From Salibaculum sp035270045 (GTDB taxonomy: Bacteria; Pseudomonadota; Alphaproteobacteria; Rhodobacterales; Rhodobacteraceae), in assembly GCF_035270045.1 (NCBI RefSeq), contig NZ_DATFIP010000049.1, positions 1 to 64,000 on the forward strand: a DNA stretch of 64,000 nucleotides. The letters are read 5' to 3'. A program made the position numbers and the translations under genes. Shown here in pieces: positions 25,873-35,410 of the stretch. The first letter of the stretch is position 1. Every line of letters begins with the position of its first letter. The notes under the pieces were generated by a model. The model was not told where the DNA came from and made no database searches. It worked only from the letters and a program-made list of their open reading frames with translations.

Positions 25873-27837
25873 ATGTGCGGTTTCGTGGCGGTGATGGCGC
25901 AGCAGCCCGGCGGACCGGTTCCGGCCCCGTACACCCTGCAGGGCATGACGGACGCCATCCGCCATCGCGGCCCCGACGCGGAAGGGCACTGGCGCGACGA
26001 CGCAGCGGGGATCGCACTGGGCCACCGGCGGCTGTCGATCCTAGACTTGTCCGAGGCGGGGGCACAGCCGATGCACTCGGCCTGTGGCCGTTTCGTGATT
26101 GCCTTCAACGGCGAGATCTACAACCATCCCGCGTTGCGCGCCGACCTGGACCATGCCGGTGATGCTCCCGACTGGCGCGGGCAGTCCGACACAGAGACGC
26201 TTCTGGCGCTGGTCGCCGCGCGCGGCCTGGTCGATTCACTGCGCGCCTGTCACGGCATGTTCGCCCTGGCCTTGTGGGACCGCGAGGCGCGTACGCTGCA
26301 CCTCGCCCGGGATCGCATGGGGGAAAAGCCGCTCTACTACGGTGCGATCGGTGGCACCTGGGCCGCCGCCTCGGAGTTGCATGGCCTGCGCGCCCTGCCC
26401 GGCTGCCCCACGGGGACCGACCCTGCGGCGGTGGCGGCCTATCTGGCGCGCGGCTACGTGCCCGACGGAATGAGCATCCACGCCGGCATCGCCAAGCTGC
26501 CCCCGGGCCGGGTGCTGACCCTGCGGGCCGGCACCGATCCTGGCACCGAAACGAGCGAGGATTTCGTGACACTGGCCGCGCGCGGCATGGCCGCTCCAGC
26601 CATGGCGGATGCCGCCGCGCGGTCAAGGAACCTGGAAGACGTTCTTCACCACGCAATCCAGGACCAGATGATTGCCGACGTGCCATTGGGCTGTTTCCTG
26701 TCCGGCGGCATCGACAGTTCGCTAGTCGCCGCCCTCATGCAGACGGGGCGCGCCACGCCGGTCGAAACTTTCTCCGTCGGCTTCACCGATGCGCGTTTCG
26801 ACGAGACACCACACGCAGCTGCCGTCGCCCGCCACCTGGGCACCGCGCATACGGAATTCCGGCTGGACGAGACCGAGGCACTGGACGTCATCCCCGACCT
26901 GGCGCGCATCTACGATGAACCCTTCGCCGACAGTTCGCAGATTCCAACGGCCCTGCTGTGCCGCGCGGCCCGGAAGCAGGTCACCGTGGCGCTCACCGGT
27001 GACGGGGCGGACGAAGTCTTCGGTGGCTACAACCGCCACATCCTCGGGCCGAAGCTATGGCGTCTGCTGGCGCCGTTGCCCATGGCGCTGCGCCGCCCGC
27101 TGGGCCGCGCTCTGGCCGGGCTGGAAGGAGCAGCCGCGCGCCACGCGGCCCTGCACCGGTTGGCGGCTCGGGCGCGCATGCCCGTCACGCTGCTCGACAA
27201 GCTTGGCCGGCTGGGCGAATTGGTCGCCAAGGCCGACGGGATGCCGGACATTTACGCCCATCTGACACGCGGGATAATGGACCCGGGCGCATTCATGACG
27301 GCCCCGCCGGACCACGCCGTCGCCGACCTGCGGCTACCCGCAGCGCTGGAACGGCTGACGGGCACCGAATGGCTGATGGCGCAGGACAGCCTGGGTTATC
27401 TTCCCGGTGACATCCTGACCAAGGTAGACCGCGCGGCCATGGCCACATCGCTTGAAACACGCGCGCCCTTTCTGGACCCGCAGGTGATCGCGGCGGCCTG
27501 GGCACTGCCCCCCGAGGACCGCGTCGCGCGGGGCAGGGGCAAGGTCGCGCTGCGCACCATCCTGGAAAGACACCTGCCCGCCGCGCTCATCGACCGGCCC
27601 AAGCAGGGTTTCGCCGTGCCCCTGGACCGCTGGCTGCGCGAGGGGCTGCGGGACTGGGCCGAGGGCTTGCTGACGCGCTCGGACCTTCTGGACCGGGCCG
27701 GTCTCAACCCGCAGATGATCGACGAGGCCTGGACCGGCCATCTTGCGCGGCGAAACAACCAGGGGCAGAAACTCTGGACCGTGCTGATGCTGCTGGCATG
27801 GCTCGACCATGACGCGACCGCCGAGAGACCCGCATGA
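25873..27837 (+). CDS. asnB: Glutamine-hydrolysing asparagine synthetase (AsnB type)
   Basis: The 654-residue product starts MCGFVAVM, so Cys2 is present as the glutaminase nucleophile; FNGEIYNH, GHRRLSILDLS and DTETLLAL complete the amidotransferase domain. The synthetase domain has LSGGIDSSLVAALM near 275-288 (ATP pyrophosphatase loop) and LTGDGADEVFGGYNRH near 375-390. It overlaps the EpsG-like gene by four bases. AsnB paralogues in polysaccharide loci often amidate uronic or nonulosonic acid carboxyls or related groups, which would fit the dehydrogenase gene here, but ordinary asparagine synthesis is equally compatible. It contrasts with the lasso cyclase at 56452, which lacks Cys2. Confidence 0.88.
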   Translation: MCGFVAVMAQQPGGPVPAPYTLQGMTDAIRHRGPDAEGHWRDDAAGIALGHRRLSILDLSEAGAQPMHSACGRFVIAFNGEIYNHPALRADLDHAGDAPDWRGQSDTETLLALVAARGLVDSLRACHGMFALALWDREARTLHLARDRMGEKPLYYGAIGGTWAAASELHGLRALPGCPTGTDPAAVAAYLARGYVPDGMSIHAGIAKLPPGRVLTLRAGTDPGTETSEDFVTLAARGMAAPAMADAAARSRNLEDVLHHAIQDQMIADVPLGCFLSGGIDSSLVAALMQTGRATPVETFSVGFTDARFDETPHAAAVARHLGTAHTEFRLDETEALDVIPDLARIYDEPFADSSQIPTALLCRAARKQVTVALTGDGADEVFGGYNRHILGPKLWRLLAPLPMALRRPLGRALAGLEGAAARHAALHRLAARARMPVTLLDKLGRLGELVAKADGMPDIYAHLTRGIMDPGAFMTAPPDHAVADLRLPAALERLTGTEWLMAQDSLGYLPGDILTKVDRAAMATSLETRAPFLDPQVIAAAWALPPEDRVARGRGKVALRTILERHLPAALIDRPKQGFAVPLDRWLREGLRDWAEGLLTRSDLLDRAGLNPQMIDEAWTGHLARRNNQGQKLWTVLMLLAWLDHDATAERPA

Positions 27838-28904
27838 TCCCCTATTGGACCCTGTTCCTGGTTCCAGCCTTGATCGCGATGAGCAGCCCGCCCACGCGCC
27901 GGGTGCGCCGGGACGGGACACGCTTCAACCGGTTCGACGGGGCCTGGCTGCTTGTCATCATCGCGCTGACGCTGATGATCGGCTTGCGCTACCGGGTCGG
28001 CGGCGATTGGGGGGCCTATTTCACATATCTCGACGAGGCACGCTCCATGTCTCTCGCCGAGACCATATTCCAGGACGATCCCGGCTATCGGCTCCTTAAT
28101 GAACTCGGCCTGCTCACGGGCTTGAACATGGTCCTGGTCAATGCCGTCTCGGGGTTGCTCTTCACTGTCGGGCTTGTCGCCTTCTGCCGCAGCATGCCGC
28201 GGCCATGGCTGGCCTTCACCGTGGCGGTGCCCTACCTCGTCGTCGTCGTCAGCATGGGCTACACGCGCCAGTCTGTCGCTATCGGCCTTGTGATGCTCGG
28301 GCTCGTCGCGCTCGGCCGACAGAGGGCGATGTCTTTCATCTTCTGGACATTGATCGCCGCCCTCTTTCACAAGAGCGCCATCATCCTGCTGCCAACAGTG
28401 GCCCTTACGGCCACGCGCAATCGCTGGCTCATCATACTGCTGGTCGGGATAATCGGTTCAATAGGCTACCAGGTGGTGCTGGCCGACTCGACGGCGCGGC
28501 TGGTCGAGAACTATATCGGGGCCAACCTGGTCTCGACCGGGGCGCTGATCCGGCTGACGATGAACGTGGTTCCGGCCTTGCTGTTCCTCTACTATCGCAA
28601 GCGACTCCGCATCGCACCTGCGGAATACAAGGTCTGGCGATTGTTCGCGCTGATTTCGGTGGGGCTTTTCGTCGGTTATTTCACGACCGGGGCAAGCACG
28701 GCCCTGGACCGCATAGCGCTTTACATGATCCCGCTGCAGCTCTTTGCGTTTTCTCACCTGCCCGACCTTATGGGCCGATACAACCGCATGAACCAGTCCA
28801 TCGTCCTGATGGTCCTGGCCTACAGCGCGCTTATCCTCTTCGTCTGGCTGTTCTTCGGCAACTTCTCGCGGGCCTGGTTGCCCTATCGGGTCTGGCTGGG
28901 ATGA
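27834..28904 (+). CDS. EpsG-family membrane protein (Wzy-like polymerase)
   Basis: A 356-residue membrane protein with about nine or ten hydrophobic segments and little soluble sequence. LRYRVGGDWGAYFTYLDEA near 55-73 is the family motif in which GxDW(x)Y follows the first segments, and YTRQSVAIGLVMLG near 143-156 is the second conserved block; both are typical of EpsG proteins, which polymerise repeat units at the periplasmic face. It starts in an ATGA overlap with asnB and overlaps the next glycosyltransferase in the same way. A Wzx flippase was not found in the window. Confidence 0.78.
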   Translation: MIPYWTLFLVPALIAMSSPPTRRVRRDGTRFNRFDGAWLLVIIALTLMIGLRYRVGGDWGAYFTYLDEARSMSLAETIFQDDPGYRLLNELGLLTGLNMVLVNAVSGLLFTVGLVAFCRSMPRPWLAFTVAVPYLVVVVSMGYTRQSVAIGLVMLGLVALGRQRAMSFIFWTLIAALFHKSAIILLPTVALTATRNRWLIILLVGIIGSIGYQVVLADSTARLVENYIGANLVSTGALIRLTMNVVPALLFLYYRKRLRIAPAEYKVWRLFALISVGLFVGYFTTGASTALDRIALYMIPLQLFAFSHLPDLMGRYNRMNQSIVLMVLAYSALILFVWLFFGNFSRAWLPYRVWLG

Positions 28905-30037
28905 CACGGCCCGCACCCATGCATCTGCTGATGACCGTGAACGCCGCCTGGAACCTGGTGAATTTCCGGCGCGGTCTGGTCGCCGCCCTGCTGGACGACG
29001 GGCACCGGCTGACAGTGCTTGCCCCGCGCGACGAGTCGGCCGACACGCTGGAAGAGATGGGCTGCCGGGTCGTAGACCTGCCGATGGACAACAAGGGCGT
29101 GTCGCCGCTGCGCAATCTTGCCCTGCTTTGGCGGCTGTGGCGGCGCATGGGTCAGGACAGGCCCGACGCGGTGCTGGGCTATACCATCAAGAACAACATC
29201 TTCGGCGCCCTTGCTGCGCGCGCCCGCGGCATTCCCGTCGTTCCAAACGTGACGGGGCTTGGCACCGCCTTCCTGTCGGGGCGGCGATTGCAGCGGTTGG
29301 TCGAGGCGCTCTATCGTCATGCCTTCGCCCGGGCCCCGGTCGTGTTCTTCCAGAACCAGGACGACTGCGACCTGTTCCTACGTCTCGGCCTGGTGACCGC
29401 TGGCCAGGCCCGTGTTCTGCCCGGTTCCGGCATCGACACCTCGGCCTTTGCGCCCGAACCGATGCCTAGCCATGCCGCCGATGAGCCAGTTTTCCTTATG
29501 ATCGCGCGGGTGCTGCGTGACAAGGGAGTCGAAGAATTCGTCACCGCCGCGCGAACCATCCGTGCGCGCCATCCGAGGGCGGTTTTCCGGTTGCTGGGGC
29601 CACTCGGGGCCGAGAACCGGAGCGCGATCCCGCCCGAGACGGTCCACGCCTGGCAGGACGAGGGCGTGATCGACTATTCGGGCACCGCCCCGGACGTGCG
29701 CCCCCATATCGCGCGGGCCGATTGTGTCGTCCTCCCGTCCTACCGAGAGGGCATGCCGCGAACCCTGCTTGAGGCCGCCGCCATGGCCCGCCCGGTGATC
29801 GCCACCGATGTTCCCGGTTGCCGCGAGGCGCTGGTGGAAGGTCAAACCGGGCTTTTGTGCAGGGCGCGCGATGGCGCCAGCCTGGCCGAGGCCTGTGCCC
29901 GCTTCATCGCCCTGCCCTCCGATTCACGGGCGGCCATGGGCCTGGCCGGCCGCGCCCGGATCGAGCGCCAATTCGACCAGGACCTCGTGATCGCCACCTA
30001 CCGCGAGGTGGTGCAGCAGCTTGGGGGGCACCAATGA
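28901..30037 (+). CDS. Glycosyltransferase family 4 (PglA/WbpY-like layout)
   Basis: A 378-residue GT-B glycosyltransferase. LGYTIKNNIFGALAARARGIPVVPNVTGLGTAFL near 87-120 is a hallmark of the PglA-like group, which adds the second sugar to undecaprenyl-linked acceptors. LMIARVLRDKGVEEFVTAARTI and LPSYREGMPRTLLEAAAMARPVI give the donor site with the EX7E motif. It begins in an ATGA overlap with the polymerase gene. The frame upstream to 28205 is only a shadow of that gene and was not used. Confidence 0.84.
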   Translation: MTRPAPMHLLMTVNAAWNLVNFRRGLVAALLDDGHRLTVLAPRDESADTLEEMGCRVVDLPMDNKGVSPLRNLALLWRLWRRMGQDRPDAVLGYTIKNNIFGALAARARGIPVVPNVTGLGTAFLSGRRLQRLVEALYRHAFARAPVVFFQNQDDCDLFLRLGLVTAGQARVLPGSGIDTSAFAPEPMPSHAADEPVFLMIARVLRDKGVEEFVTAARTIRARHPRAVFRLLGPLGAENRSAIPPETVHAWQDEGVIDYSGTAPDVRPHIARADCVVLPSYREGMPRTLLEAAAMARPVIATDVPGCREALVEGQTGLLCRARDGASLAEACARFIALPSDSRAAMGLAGRARIERQFDQDLVIATYREVVQQLGGHQ

Positions 30038-30185
30038 CCCCTGGCACACTGCCTCGATCCGACCGGCGCGGGGGTCGGCGACGAATGCCTGCCGCGCGGT
30101 CATCATCTAAGACGCCCATGTCAGGTCCCTTGTCCGCACGGGCAGGCCCCAACCGCGCGATGCGCGCATTCCCGGAGGTAACGCC

Positions 30186-31595
30186 ATGATCACTCCCGTT
30201 ATCCTGGCAGGCGGTTCGGGCACCCGGCTTTGGCCGCTGTCCCGCAAAAGCTACCCCAAGCAGTTCGCGGCCTTCGACGGCGACAGGTCCCTGTTTCAGG
30301 ACACCGTTCTGCGGTTCTCGGGCGCCGACATGGGGCGCCCGGTCGTCGTAACCTCCGAGGATTTCCGCTTCATCGTCACCGAGCAGCTGGGCGAGGTCGG
30401 CGTTCTGCCCGACCAAGTCTTCGTGGAACCCGAGGGGCGCGATACCGCTGCTGCGATCCTTCTGGCGGCTCTGGCCATGGCCGAGGACCCCGACAGGCTC
30501 TTGCTAGTCGCACCCTCGGATCACGCCATCCCGGACGCGGCGGCGTTCCGCACTGCCGTCGAAGCGGGCGCGGCATCGGCACAAGAGGGCCGGATCGTGA
30601 CCTTCGGCATCGCCCCAGACCGGCCCGAAACGGGATATGGCTACCTGGAACTGGCCGAGCCGGTTACCGGTACCAAGGCCCGGCCCCTGCTCCGTTTTGT
30701 CGAGAAACCCGACCAGGCCCGGGCCGAGGAAATGCTGGGAACCGGTCGGTATCTCTGGAACGCGGGGATATTCCTGATGCGGGTCGGCACGGTGCTGGAT
30801 GCCTTTGCAAAGCATGCGCCGGACCTGGTGGCGCCTGTGCAGGCAGCGCTTGATGCCGCCCGGCCTGACCTGGGGTTCCTGAGGCCGGGTGCGCAGGCAT
30901 GGGGCGAAACCCGCAAGGTCAGCATCGACTACGCAATCATGGAAAAATCCGAGAGTCTCATGGTCGTGCCTTTCCCGGCGGCCTGGACCGACCTGGGCGA
31001 TTGGGAGGCGGTGCGGATCACCCGGGCCGACGAGAACGGTCTTGTCGCCTCGGGGAACGTGACGGCGATCGACTGCCGCGACAGCCTGCTCTGGAGCGAG
31101 GGTGAGGGCCAGGCGCTCGTGGGCCTGGGATTGGACAATATCGTGGCCGTCTCGATGGCCGATGCGGTTCTTGTTGCCGATCGCGACCGCACACAGGACG
31201 TCAAGAAGGTGGTCGAGGCCCTGCGCGAGCGCCGGGCGCCGCAAGCGGATACATTTCGGCGCGACCACCGGCCCTGGGGCTGGTTCGAGAGCCTCGCCCT
31301 CGGCGAGCGCTTTCAGGTCAAACGCATCTTCGTGCACCCCGGCGGGCGGCTGTCGCTGCAAAGCCACGTGCATCGCGCCGAACACTGGATCATCGTCGAG
31401 GGCAGTGCCGAGGTGACCGTGGGCGAGACGGTTCAGGTGGTCCACGAGAACCAGTCCGTCTACGTGCCACAGGGGTCGGTGCATCGGCTCGCCAATCCCG
31501 GAAAGATGGGCCTGACCCTGATCGAGGTGCAGACCGGCGCCTACCTGGGCGAGGATGACATCATTCGCCACGAGGACGTTTACAGCCGTGACTGA
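30186..31595 (+). CDS. manC: Bifunctional mannose-1-phosphate guanylyltransferase / mannose-6-phosphate isomerase
   Basis: Makes GDP-mannose from fructose-6-phosphate-derived mannose phosphates. The 469-residue product opens with PVILAGGSGTRLWPLSRKSYPKQF (nucleotidyltransferase signature), has FVEKPDQA, and ends with a cupin-type isomerase domain from about 355 (RPWGWFESLALGERFQVKR, HPGGRLSLQSHVHRAEHW). That is the usual length and order of type II bifunctional enzymes. GGAGG lies eight bases before the ATG. A 148-base gap from the previous gene holds no supported gene and may contain a separate promoter. Confidence 0.92.
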   Translation: MITPVILAGGSGTRLWPLSRKSYPKQFAAFDGDRSLFQDTVLRFSGADMGRPVVVTSEDFRFIVTEQLGEVGVLPDQVFVEPEGRDTAAAILLAALAMAEDPDRLLLVAPSDHAIPDAAAFRTAVEAGAASAQEGRIVTFGIAPDRPETGYGYLELAEPVTGTKARPLLRFVEKPDQARAEEMLGTGRYLWNAGIFLMRVGTVLDAFAKHAPDLVAPVQAALDAARPDLGFLRPGAQAWGETRKVSIDYAIMEKSESLMVVPFPAAWTDLGDWEAVRITRADENGLVASGNVTAIDCRDSLLWSEGEGQALVGLGLDNIVAVSMADAVLVADRDRTQDVKKVVEALRERRAPQADTFRRDHRPWGWFESLALGERFQVKRIFVHPGGRLSLQSHVHRAEHWIIVEGSAEVTVGETVQVVHENQSVYVPQGSVHRLANPGKMGLTLIEVQTGAYLGEDDIIRHEDVYSRD

Positions 31596-31655
31596 GGCTG
31601 ACCCGCAAATCCCATCGCGCATGATGGGCGCAAGGCACCCGACCGGGGGAAGGCG

Positions 31656-32423
31656 ATGACCGATGACATCCTGTTCGTGCTGCGCAAGCTGGCCGGGCTC
31701 GCCGTCTCGCCAATGATCTGGATCATCCTCGGGCTTGTCCTGATCCTGGCGCTGCTCTGGCGAGGCCGCCCGGTTGCCGCCCGGCGCGTGACCATGGCGC
31801 TTCTGGTCGGCTTGCTGGTCATCTCGACCCTACCGCTGGGATGGCCTGTCATCGCCGCACGCGAGGCGCAATACCCGGTTGAGCCGCCGCTGGCGCAGGT
31901 GGACGGCATCATCCTTCTCGGCGGGGCCGAGCGCCTGGCCGTCAGCGCCCAGCGCGGCCGCCCCGAGTTGAACGAGGCCGCGGACCGCGTGATCGCGGCC
32001 GCGCTTCTGGCACGCCGATTTCCGCGAGCACCGTTGCTGGTGACCGGCGGGCGCGCAGCCCCCGGTGAACGGAGCGAGGCCGAGATCAGCGCCGAGATCC
32101 TGATCGGCCTGGGCATCGCCGAAGATCGCCTGATCGTCGAAAGCCGCGCCCGCAACACCGCCGAGAACGCCCGCCTGTCACTGAACCGCGTCGCGCCAAA
32201 GCCGCAGGCCCGCTGGGTGCTGGTCACGTCGGGATTTCACATGCCGCGCGCCATGGCGGCCTTCACGGCCGCGGGCTGGCCGGAACCGACGCCCTACCCG
32301 GTGGATTTCCGCACCAGCACATGGCGCGACGCCATGGGCTGGAACCCCCATGGAAACATGGGGCAGCTACGCTCGGCCCTGCGGGAACAGATTGGGCGGC
32401 TGGTCCTCGGCTTGACCGATTAA
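31656..32423 (+). CDS. YdcF/SanA/ElyC (DUF218) family membrane protein
   Basis: A 255-residue protein with two N-terminal membrane segments (about 20-37 and 45-65) and a C-terminal domain with DGIILLGGAE, LLVTGGRA, ESRARNTAENARLS and LVTSGFHMPRAMAAF. These are the conserved blocks of DUF218 proteins, several of which act in cell envelope polymer metabolism. It starts 60 bases after manC and ends eight bases before the convergent gene at 32432. The enzymatic activity of the family is not well settled. Confidence 0.83.
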   Translation: MTDDILFVLRKLAGLAVSPMIWIILGLVLILALLWRGRPVAARRVTMALLVGLLVISTLPLGWPVIAAREAQYPVEPPLAQVDGIILLGGAERLAVSAQRGRPELNEAADRVIAAALLARRFPRAPLLVTGGRAAPGERSEAEISAEILIGLGIAEDRLIVESRARNTAENARLSLNRVAPKPQARWVLVTSGFHMPRAMAAFTAAGWPEPTPYPVDFRTSTWRDAMGWNPHGNMGQLRSALREQIGRLVLGLTD

Positions 32424-32431
32424 GGCCGGAC

Positions 32432-33775
32432 TCAAGCCCCCGCCTGCGCCTGGTAGTGGGAGTACTTCTGAACCTGCTGATACCGTTCCAACTCCTCCGG
32501 ATCGAGCTGGATAGCCCTCAGCCACGGCAAGTGCTGCGCGGTGAAGCGCCCGCCAAGGCGCACGGCCTCCAGGAAATGGCGCTTGCCGAACCGTTTTCTG
32601 TCGTAGACCGCGAAGGTCGTATCGAGACCAGCACGGAATACCGGGTCGCCCCCGCCGGTCTCGCCGGCAAAGTCGGACCAGAAATTCCGCTCGTGTTCCC
32701 AGATATGATAGGTCTTTGCTTTCATCTGGAACCTGGTATCGACCAGTGCTTCTCGATCAGAGATGTCCAGCGCGAAACCAGCCTTGCCGACATCGAAAGT
32801 CGAAAGAGCAGCCTTCAGAACAGCGACAAATTCGGCGGGCAATGCCGGGTTGAAGCCGATATCGGGATCGGTCACGGCGAAATAACGCGGCAAAAGCGCC
32901 CTGATCCGGGCCGACTTCAACGTCTTGCGCGGGCCCATGTTCTGCTCCAGCCTTTCGACATGGGCCCTGGGGGCGAGGTCCTCGAGGCAGGCCAGCATAT
33001 CGGGCGAGCGCGAGGCGTTATCGGCCACTATGATGTCACTGAACCCATGGTCCAGCAACTGAGCGACCATCATCCGCGCAAAGGTGGGGTTCTCGAAAAC
33101 TGGCACCACGACCGGCAGCCCCGCATCCGGATATCGCGGTCCGGTGGATGTTCCTGGTCGCGCGGTCCGGCGCGCACCCGCCTTGGCGAAAAGTCGGTCC
33201 AGCTCGGCCGGACCCATATCGCCGGACCAGGTATCCCGTATGAACAAAACGTTGAAAGCGGAGTCACCGTCGTATCGATCCCGCACCACTGGGGTCAGGC
33301 CGGTCGCTCTCAGGGCCGACATCGACTCCGGGATCGTACCGTCGCGCGCCGCATCACCCATGTCGAGCAGCAGCGCCCTGGACCGCGCAAGCAGGGCAGG
33401 ATTGCGCCGCAGCGCTTCGGCCGGGTCCGCGGTGCCGCAAAGCCGCAGGCAGGCCACGGCGTCGGTCCGACCCGGAAGCACCGACGCGGCCTGATCGACG
33501 GTCTCGTGGCGTTGGACTGTCAGGCCAGCAGGCAAGGCATCCGCCGCAACAACGGTCTCGTCGGTCGACCCGATCTCGCACAGGATGTCCGGACGCCACC
33601 TGGCCACAAGGTCGGCGTAGCCTTGCGCCAGTGCCGCGCGGCCCCCCGCGCCCAATGGCAATGACGGGATAGCATGGATGATCGAAGCCGTGTCCGGGTC
33701 CAGGCAGAACCGCACCTTGCCCGGTGTAGCCTTGCGGACGAGCCGGCCCGAGGACATCAATGTCCGTAAATCCAT
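32432..33775 (-). CDS. Glycosyltransferase-like protein with a C-terminal GT-A domain
   Basis: A 447-residue protein of two parts. Residues 1-195 resemble a nucleotide-binding domain of no family I can name, with WRPDILCEIGSTDETV and LLLDMGDAA. Residues 205-400 look like a GT-A fold: LPVVVPVFENPTFARMMVAQLLDHGFSDIIVADNAS and YFAVTDPDIGFNP, the DPD site taking the place of DxD. The ATG at 33775 is fixed by a strong AGGAGG a few bases upstream; an upstream start at 33820 was rejected. It is 84 bases downstream of tssA on the same strand and convergent with ydcF, so it may be read with tssA or from its own promoter. Confidence 0.6.
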   Translation of the reverse strand: MDLRTLMSSGRLVRKATPGKVRFCLDPDTASIIHAIPSLPLGAGGRAALAQGYADLVARWRPDILCEIGSTDETVVAADALPAGLTVQRHETVDQAASVLPGRTDAVACLRLCGTADPAEALRRNPALLARSRALLLDMGDAARDGTIPESMSALRATGLTPVVRDRYDGDSAFNVLFIRDTWSGDMGPAELDRLFAKAGARRTARPGTSTGPRYPDAGLPVVVPVFENPTFARMMVAQLLDHGFSDIIVADNASRSPDMLACLEDLAPRAHVERLEQNMGPRKTLKSARIRALLPRYFAVTDPDIGFNPALPAEFVAVLKAALSTFDVGKAGFALDISDREALVDTRFQMKAKTYHIWEHERNFWSDFAGETGGGDPVFRAGLDTTFAVYDRKRFGKRHFLEAVRLGGRFTAQHLPWLRAIQLDPEELERYQQVQKYSHYQAQAGA

Positions 33776-33859
33776 GTTCCCTCCTGCAGGGCTGCCGGTG
33801 CTGCGCGATGGCCATAACATAGTGTGAAGCAGGGTTCACAAGAAACCGGCGTCATCGCA

Positions 33860-35170
33860 TCAATTGTCAAGCGGCAGGAACTCGGCCAGGATCGCGGTAA
33901 AGCTCTGGTTGAGGTATCCGCGCGCCCGCGTCAGAAGGATCGGGATCGGGCTGGAGGGCTCCTTGGCGGTATAGAAGCTTTCCAATGCGCTCATAAGGCT
34001 GCCGGCTTCCTTGCGGCTGGACACGGCATAATCGGGCATCTCGCCGTCTGGTTCAGGGTCCTCGGGGGTGGAGACATCGGAAAGGGCCCGCATCCGCTCC
34101 ATGGTCAGCAGAAAACCGGTATCCTGTCCGAAGTCGATCCGCGCACGGCCTGACATCTCGGGGACCAGAAGCTCGAGCGCCTCGACCAGCGGCCGCCCCA
34201 CCAGTTGGCGCGCCTGGCGCACCAGCACGAAACTGGGTGACGAGGGCTCGTGCGTGCGGAAATAGGTTTCGAGCGCATCCAGCGCGGCACGCGCCTGCGC
34301 CGAGGTCTCGATCCGACCGGTGGCGGGCGCGGCCGCCAGGGTCTCCGCGCTGTCGCTCTCATCGCCACCGACGTCTGCTGCGTCATTCGCTCCGTCGTCC
34401 TCACCCGCGGCCTCGGCATCCTCGCCCAGATCGGGGCGTGCCTCGACCAGCAGGCCGATCAGGTCGTCCAGCCGGTTGTGCAGGCTTTCGACGTTGGGGC
34501 GGAAAGGCATCGTCTCATGGGTCAGACAGATTGCCTCGATCCGCGACACGGCTTGCTTCATCCGGCTCAGGAGCGCGTGAGCCTCCCCAACAGCATCAGC
34601 GTTCTCGGCCGATCGCAGGGCGCCCAGAAGAGCCTCGGCATCCTCTGCGGCCTCATTGCCCTGCGCGGTTCGGTCACCGCGCGAAACCGCAATCCGGCGA
34701 AAGCTGATATCGCGCTGGCGACGGTCGCGCACCAGCGAGGCGAATTCCAACGGCATCAGGATCGTGGCAGGTGTCGCCAGCAATTCCAGTGCATTGGTAC
34801 GGTCAATCACGTCGTCGCCGACCTGTGGGTGAACGGCCTCGGGAAAGGTCTCCAGAAAACCGGCCATGAGGTCCAGGCAATCGGCCAAGGCCGGAAGGTC
34901 CTGCGCCAGTGCGCAGAACTGGGCGTGGTAGGCCAGAAGGCGCAGGTCGCGCGTGCGTTCCAGCAAGGCCGCAACCGGGGCCCATTCAGCCGAGGGATCG
35001 ATGCTCGAGGCCTCGACTGACGGCATGCCTGCGGTATCGAAAAAGCGTTCCGGCAGACGCGCCTCGGCGTCGTTCATGTAGGTCTCGAAGGCGGGGTCGT
35101 AACTCTCGAACAGGTCGGGACCGCAGCTCTCCTCCCCGGAGATCGGCGCAAGGTATTCATCAATGTTCAT
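33860..35170 (-). CDS. tssA: T6SS protein TssA (ImpA N-terminal domain family)
   Basis: A cap or platform protein of the T6SS that helps start tail assembly. The 436-residue product begins MNIDEYLAPISGEESCGPDL and has the ImpA-like block with YDPAFETYMNDAEARLPERFF and ERTRDLRLLAYHAQFC in residues 10-120. The middle is acidic (about 285-320), and the C-terminal part has two similar repeats, EPSSPSFVLVRQARQLVG and EPSSPIPILLTRARGYLNQ. ATG at 35170 is preferred over an upstream start at 35311 because it has GGAG eight to ten bases before it. It is divergent from the caspase-fold gene. Confidence 0.85.
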   Translation of the reverse strand: MNIDEYLAPISGEESCGPDLFESYDPAFETYMNDAEARLPERFFDTAGMPSVEASSIDPSAEWAPVAALLERTRDLRLLAYHAQFCALAQDLPALADCLDLMAGFLETFPEAVHPQVGDDVIDRTNALELLATPATILMPLEFASLVRDRRQRDISFRRIAVSRGDRTAQGNEAAEDAEALLGALRSAENADAVGEAHALLSRMKQAVSRIEAICLTHETMPFRPNVESLHNRLDDLIGLLVEARPDLGEDAEAAGEDDGANDAADVGGDESDSAETLAAAPATGRIETSAQARAALDALETYFRTHEPSSPSFVLVRQARQLVGRPLVEALELLVPEMSGRARIDFGQDTGFLLTMERMRALSDVSTPEDPEPDGEMPDYAVSSRKEAGSLMSALESFYTAKEPSSPIPILLTRARGYLNQSFTAILAEFLPLDN

Positions 35171-35410
35171 GGCCTGACTCCTGCCGCTGCCCGGGCCGCC
35201 TGATGGCGCAATCCCACCCCAAGACCCACGAAACACCCCGCGCACCGTCCCGAACGCGACACCGAACCGCGGTAGTGGTCGGAAATTAGCAGCCCGCCGC
35301 AAGGCTGGCAAACCCCACCACTGTCCGGGACGATTGGCGTGCAGCAGGACTCGTCACGCAGGGTCAACTGCGCTACTTTCAAGCCCAACCCATCGAAAAG
35401 GGCGCCGATC
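35171..35410. promoter_or_regulatory. Divergent region between tssA and the caspase-fold gene
   Basis: These 240 bases separate two divergent starts and carry no supported gene. They should hold at least one promoter for each direction. I saw no strong -35/-10 pair, no long palindrome and no sigma-54 type GG-N10-GC element that I would defend. Confidence 0.35.

Noticed and set aside
30034..30189. Small frame between the GT4 gene and manC with ATGA overlaps at both ends
   Set aside because: The 51-residue product is Arg/Pro/Ser-rich with no ribosome binding site or family; ATGA overlaps arise easily by chance here.
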